Shown here in pieces: positions 5,278 through 5,857 of a stretch of 5,857 bases of DNA (the first letter of the stretch is position 1; each line of letters begins with the position of its first letter). Source of the DNA: Thermodesulfobacteriota bacterium (lineage in GTDB: Bacteria; Desulfobacterota; QYQD01); NCBI GenBank assembly GCA_030017815.1, contig JASEGX010000151.1:1-5857 (forward strand). Direction: 5' to 3'. Position numbers and translations under genes: made by a program. The notes under the pieces are model-generated. The model searched no databases, was not told the origin of the DNA, and was given only the letters and a program-made list of their open reading frames with translations.

Positions 5278-5646
5278 ATGATACAGACAGAAACCAGATT
5301 GAATGTGGCTGACAACTCAGGAGCAAAACTTGTGGGTTGCATCCGGGTGTTGGGCGGCACACGACGACGATATGCCCGCGTGGGTGACTTAATCATTGTT
5401 TCTGTTAAAGAGGCCCTGCCCAATTCTAAGGTAAAAAAGGGGGATGTGATGCGGGCCGTAGTCGTACGGACGACTAAAGAATTAGGACGTCCGGATGGAA
5501 GTTATATCCGCTTTGATGATAATTCGGCAGTGCTTATTAATGCCCAGGGGGAGCCTGTCGGCACGCGTATCTTTGGGCCGGTGGCCCGGGAACTACGGGC
5601 AAAAAAATTCATGAAGATTATTTCTTTGGCTCCGGAGGTACTTTAG
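5278..5646 (+). CDS. rplN: 50S ribosomal protein L14
   Basis: L14 sits on the 50S interface, contacts 16S rRNA in an intersubunit bridge, and is the binding site of the silencing factor RsfS in other bacteria. The product has 122 residues, the exact usual bacterial length. It contains TRLNVADNSGAKLVGCIRVLG (6-26), RRRYARVGDLIIVSVKEALP (29-48), KKGDVMRAVVVRT (53-65), the signature region DGSYIRFDDNSAVLIN (73-88) and GTRIFGPVARELR (95-107). AAGGGGAA (5263-5270) lies 7 bases before the ATG; a second AAGG (5272-5275) is probably too close. It is the first gene of the spc cluster as defined in E. coli. rplX follows after only 2 bases. Confidence 0.98.
   Translation: MIQTETRLNVADNSGAKLVGCIRVLGGTRRRYARVGDLIIVSVKEALPNSKVKKGDVMRAVVVRTTKELGRPDGSYIRFDDNSAVLINAQGEPVGTRIFGPVARELRAKKFMKIISLAPEVL
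5634..5639 (+). promoter_or_regulatory. Ribosome-binding site of rplX inside the end of rplN
   Basis: GGAGGT, a full match to the anti-Shine-Dalgarno core, lies within the last codons of rplN and 9 bases before ATG 5649. With only 2 bases between the rplN stop and the rplX start, ribosomes ending rplN would cover this site, so coupling is likely. Confidence 0.75.
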
Positions 5647-5648
5647 GG

Positions 5649-5857
5649 ATGGATCGCCTAAGAACTTATATAAAGAAGGATGACCGGGTAATGGTCATGG
5701 TTGGCAAGGATAGGGGTAAGATAGGCAAGGTATTAAGGATTATCCCCAAGAAATATCGGGCTCTGGTAGAGAAGGTTAATGTAGCGAAGAGACATACGCG
5801 GCCCGGGCCGCTTTCAAAAGAAGGTGGCATTATAGAGAAAGAGGCCCCGGTACACAT
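5649..5857 (+). CDS. rplX: 50S ribosomal protein L24, N-terminal part (partial)
   Basis: L24 is one of the first proteins to bind 23S rRNA; it initiates 50S assembly and lies near the tunnel exit. The open frame starts at ATG 5649 and runs 69 codons to the right edge without a stop. The opening is MDRLRTYIKKDDRV. A KOW motif follows, DDRVMVMVGKDRGKIGKV (11-28), then VEKVNVAKRHTRP (40-52) and the family pattern GGIIEKEAPVH (59-69), where other bacteria have GGIVEKEA before a short tail. Family members have about 75 to 110 residues, so perhaps the last quarter lies outside the window. It belongs to the spc cluster after rplN; rplE would be expected next, but that cannot be seen. Confidence 0.95.
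   Translation, partial: MDRLRTYIKKDDRVMVMVGKDRGKIGKVLRIIPKKYRALVEKVNVAKRHTRPGPLSKEGGIIEKEAPVH

Noticed and set aside
1..5857. Search for a mobile element, CRISPR array, tRNA or novel system
   Set aside because: Coding genes of the S10/spc cluster fill nearly the whole window, the largest gap is 83 bases, and I saw no terminal repeats, spacer arrays, tRNA-like folds or foreign genes.

Overview
The window is an uninterrupted run of bacterial ribosomal-protein genes, all on the + strand. It is the S10 cluster joined to the start of the spc cluster. The order is the 3' end of tuf (EF-Tu), then rpsJ, rplC, rplD, rplW, rplB, rpsS, rplV, rpsC, rplP, rpmC, rpsQ, rplN and the 5' part of rplX. Eleven S10-cluster genes are complete, rplN is complete, and the window edges cut tuf (left) and rplX (right). 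Neither cut gene is a long open frame; both were recognised by reading the edge sequence.

Layout: tuf ends at 53 and rpsJ starts 31 bases later. There is therefore no room for the long regulated leader that precedes rpsJ in E. coli, and str and S10 probably share a transcript here. Spacing is tight throughout: two 4-base ATGA overlaps (rplD/rplW and rplP/rpmC), 2 bases between rplN and rplX, and otherwise 21 to 83 bases. The three widest gaps are rplB-rpsS (70), rpsS-rplV (83) and rpsQ-rplN (69). I see no convincing promoter, terminator, riboswitch or mobile element in any of them. Every gene has a purine-rich ribosome-binding site. rpsS starts with GTG and rpsC with TTG; the rest start with ATG.

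The products build both subunits. S10, S19 and S3 belong to the 30S head, with S3 lining the mRNA entry. S17 sits in the 30S body. L2, L3, L4, L14, L16 and L24 belong to the 50S body and peptidyl-transferase surroundings. L4 and L22 line the peptide exit tunnel, and L23, L24 and L29 surround its exit. EF-Tu delivers aminoacyl-tRNA to the finished ribosome.

Organism: clearly a bacterium of moderate GC content. Gene order, tuf directly before rpsJ, and the style of L2, L3 and L22 fit a Gram-negative lineage of the Desulfobacterota/Deltaproteobacteria type. That placement is a low-confidence impression from remembered family sequences.

I found no undescribed system; this is core housekeeping DNA. 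What deserves a second look is a handful of substitutions at usually well-conserved ribosomal-protein positions (L2 Met232, L3 residues 12-13, 145 and 152, and the L22 hairpin tip), plus the operon's regulatory architecture.
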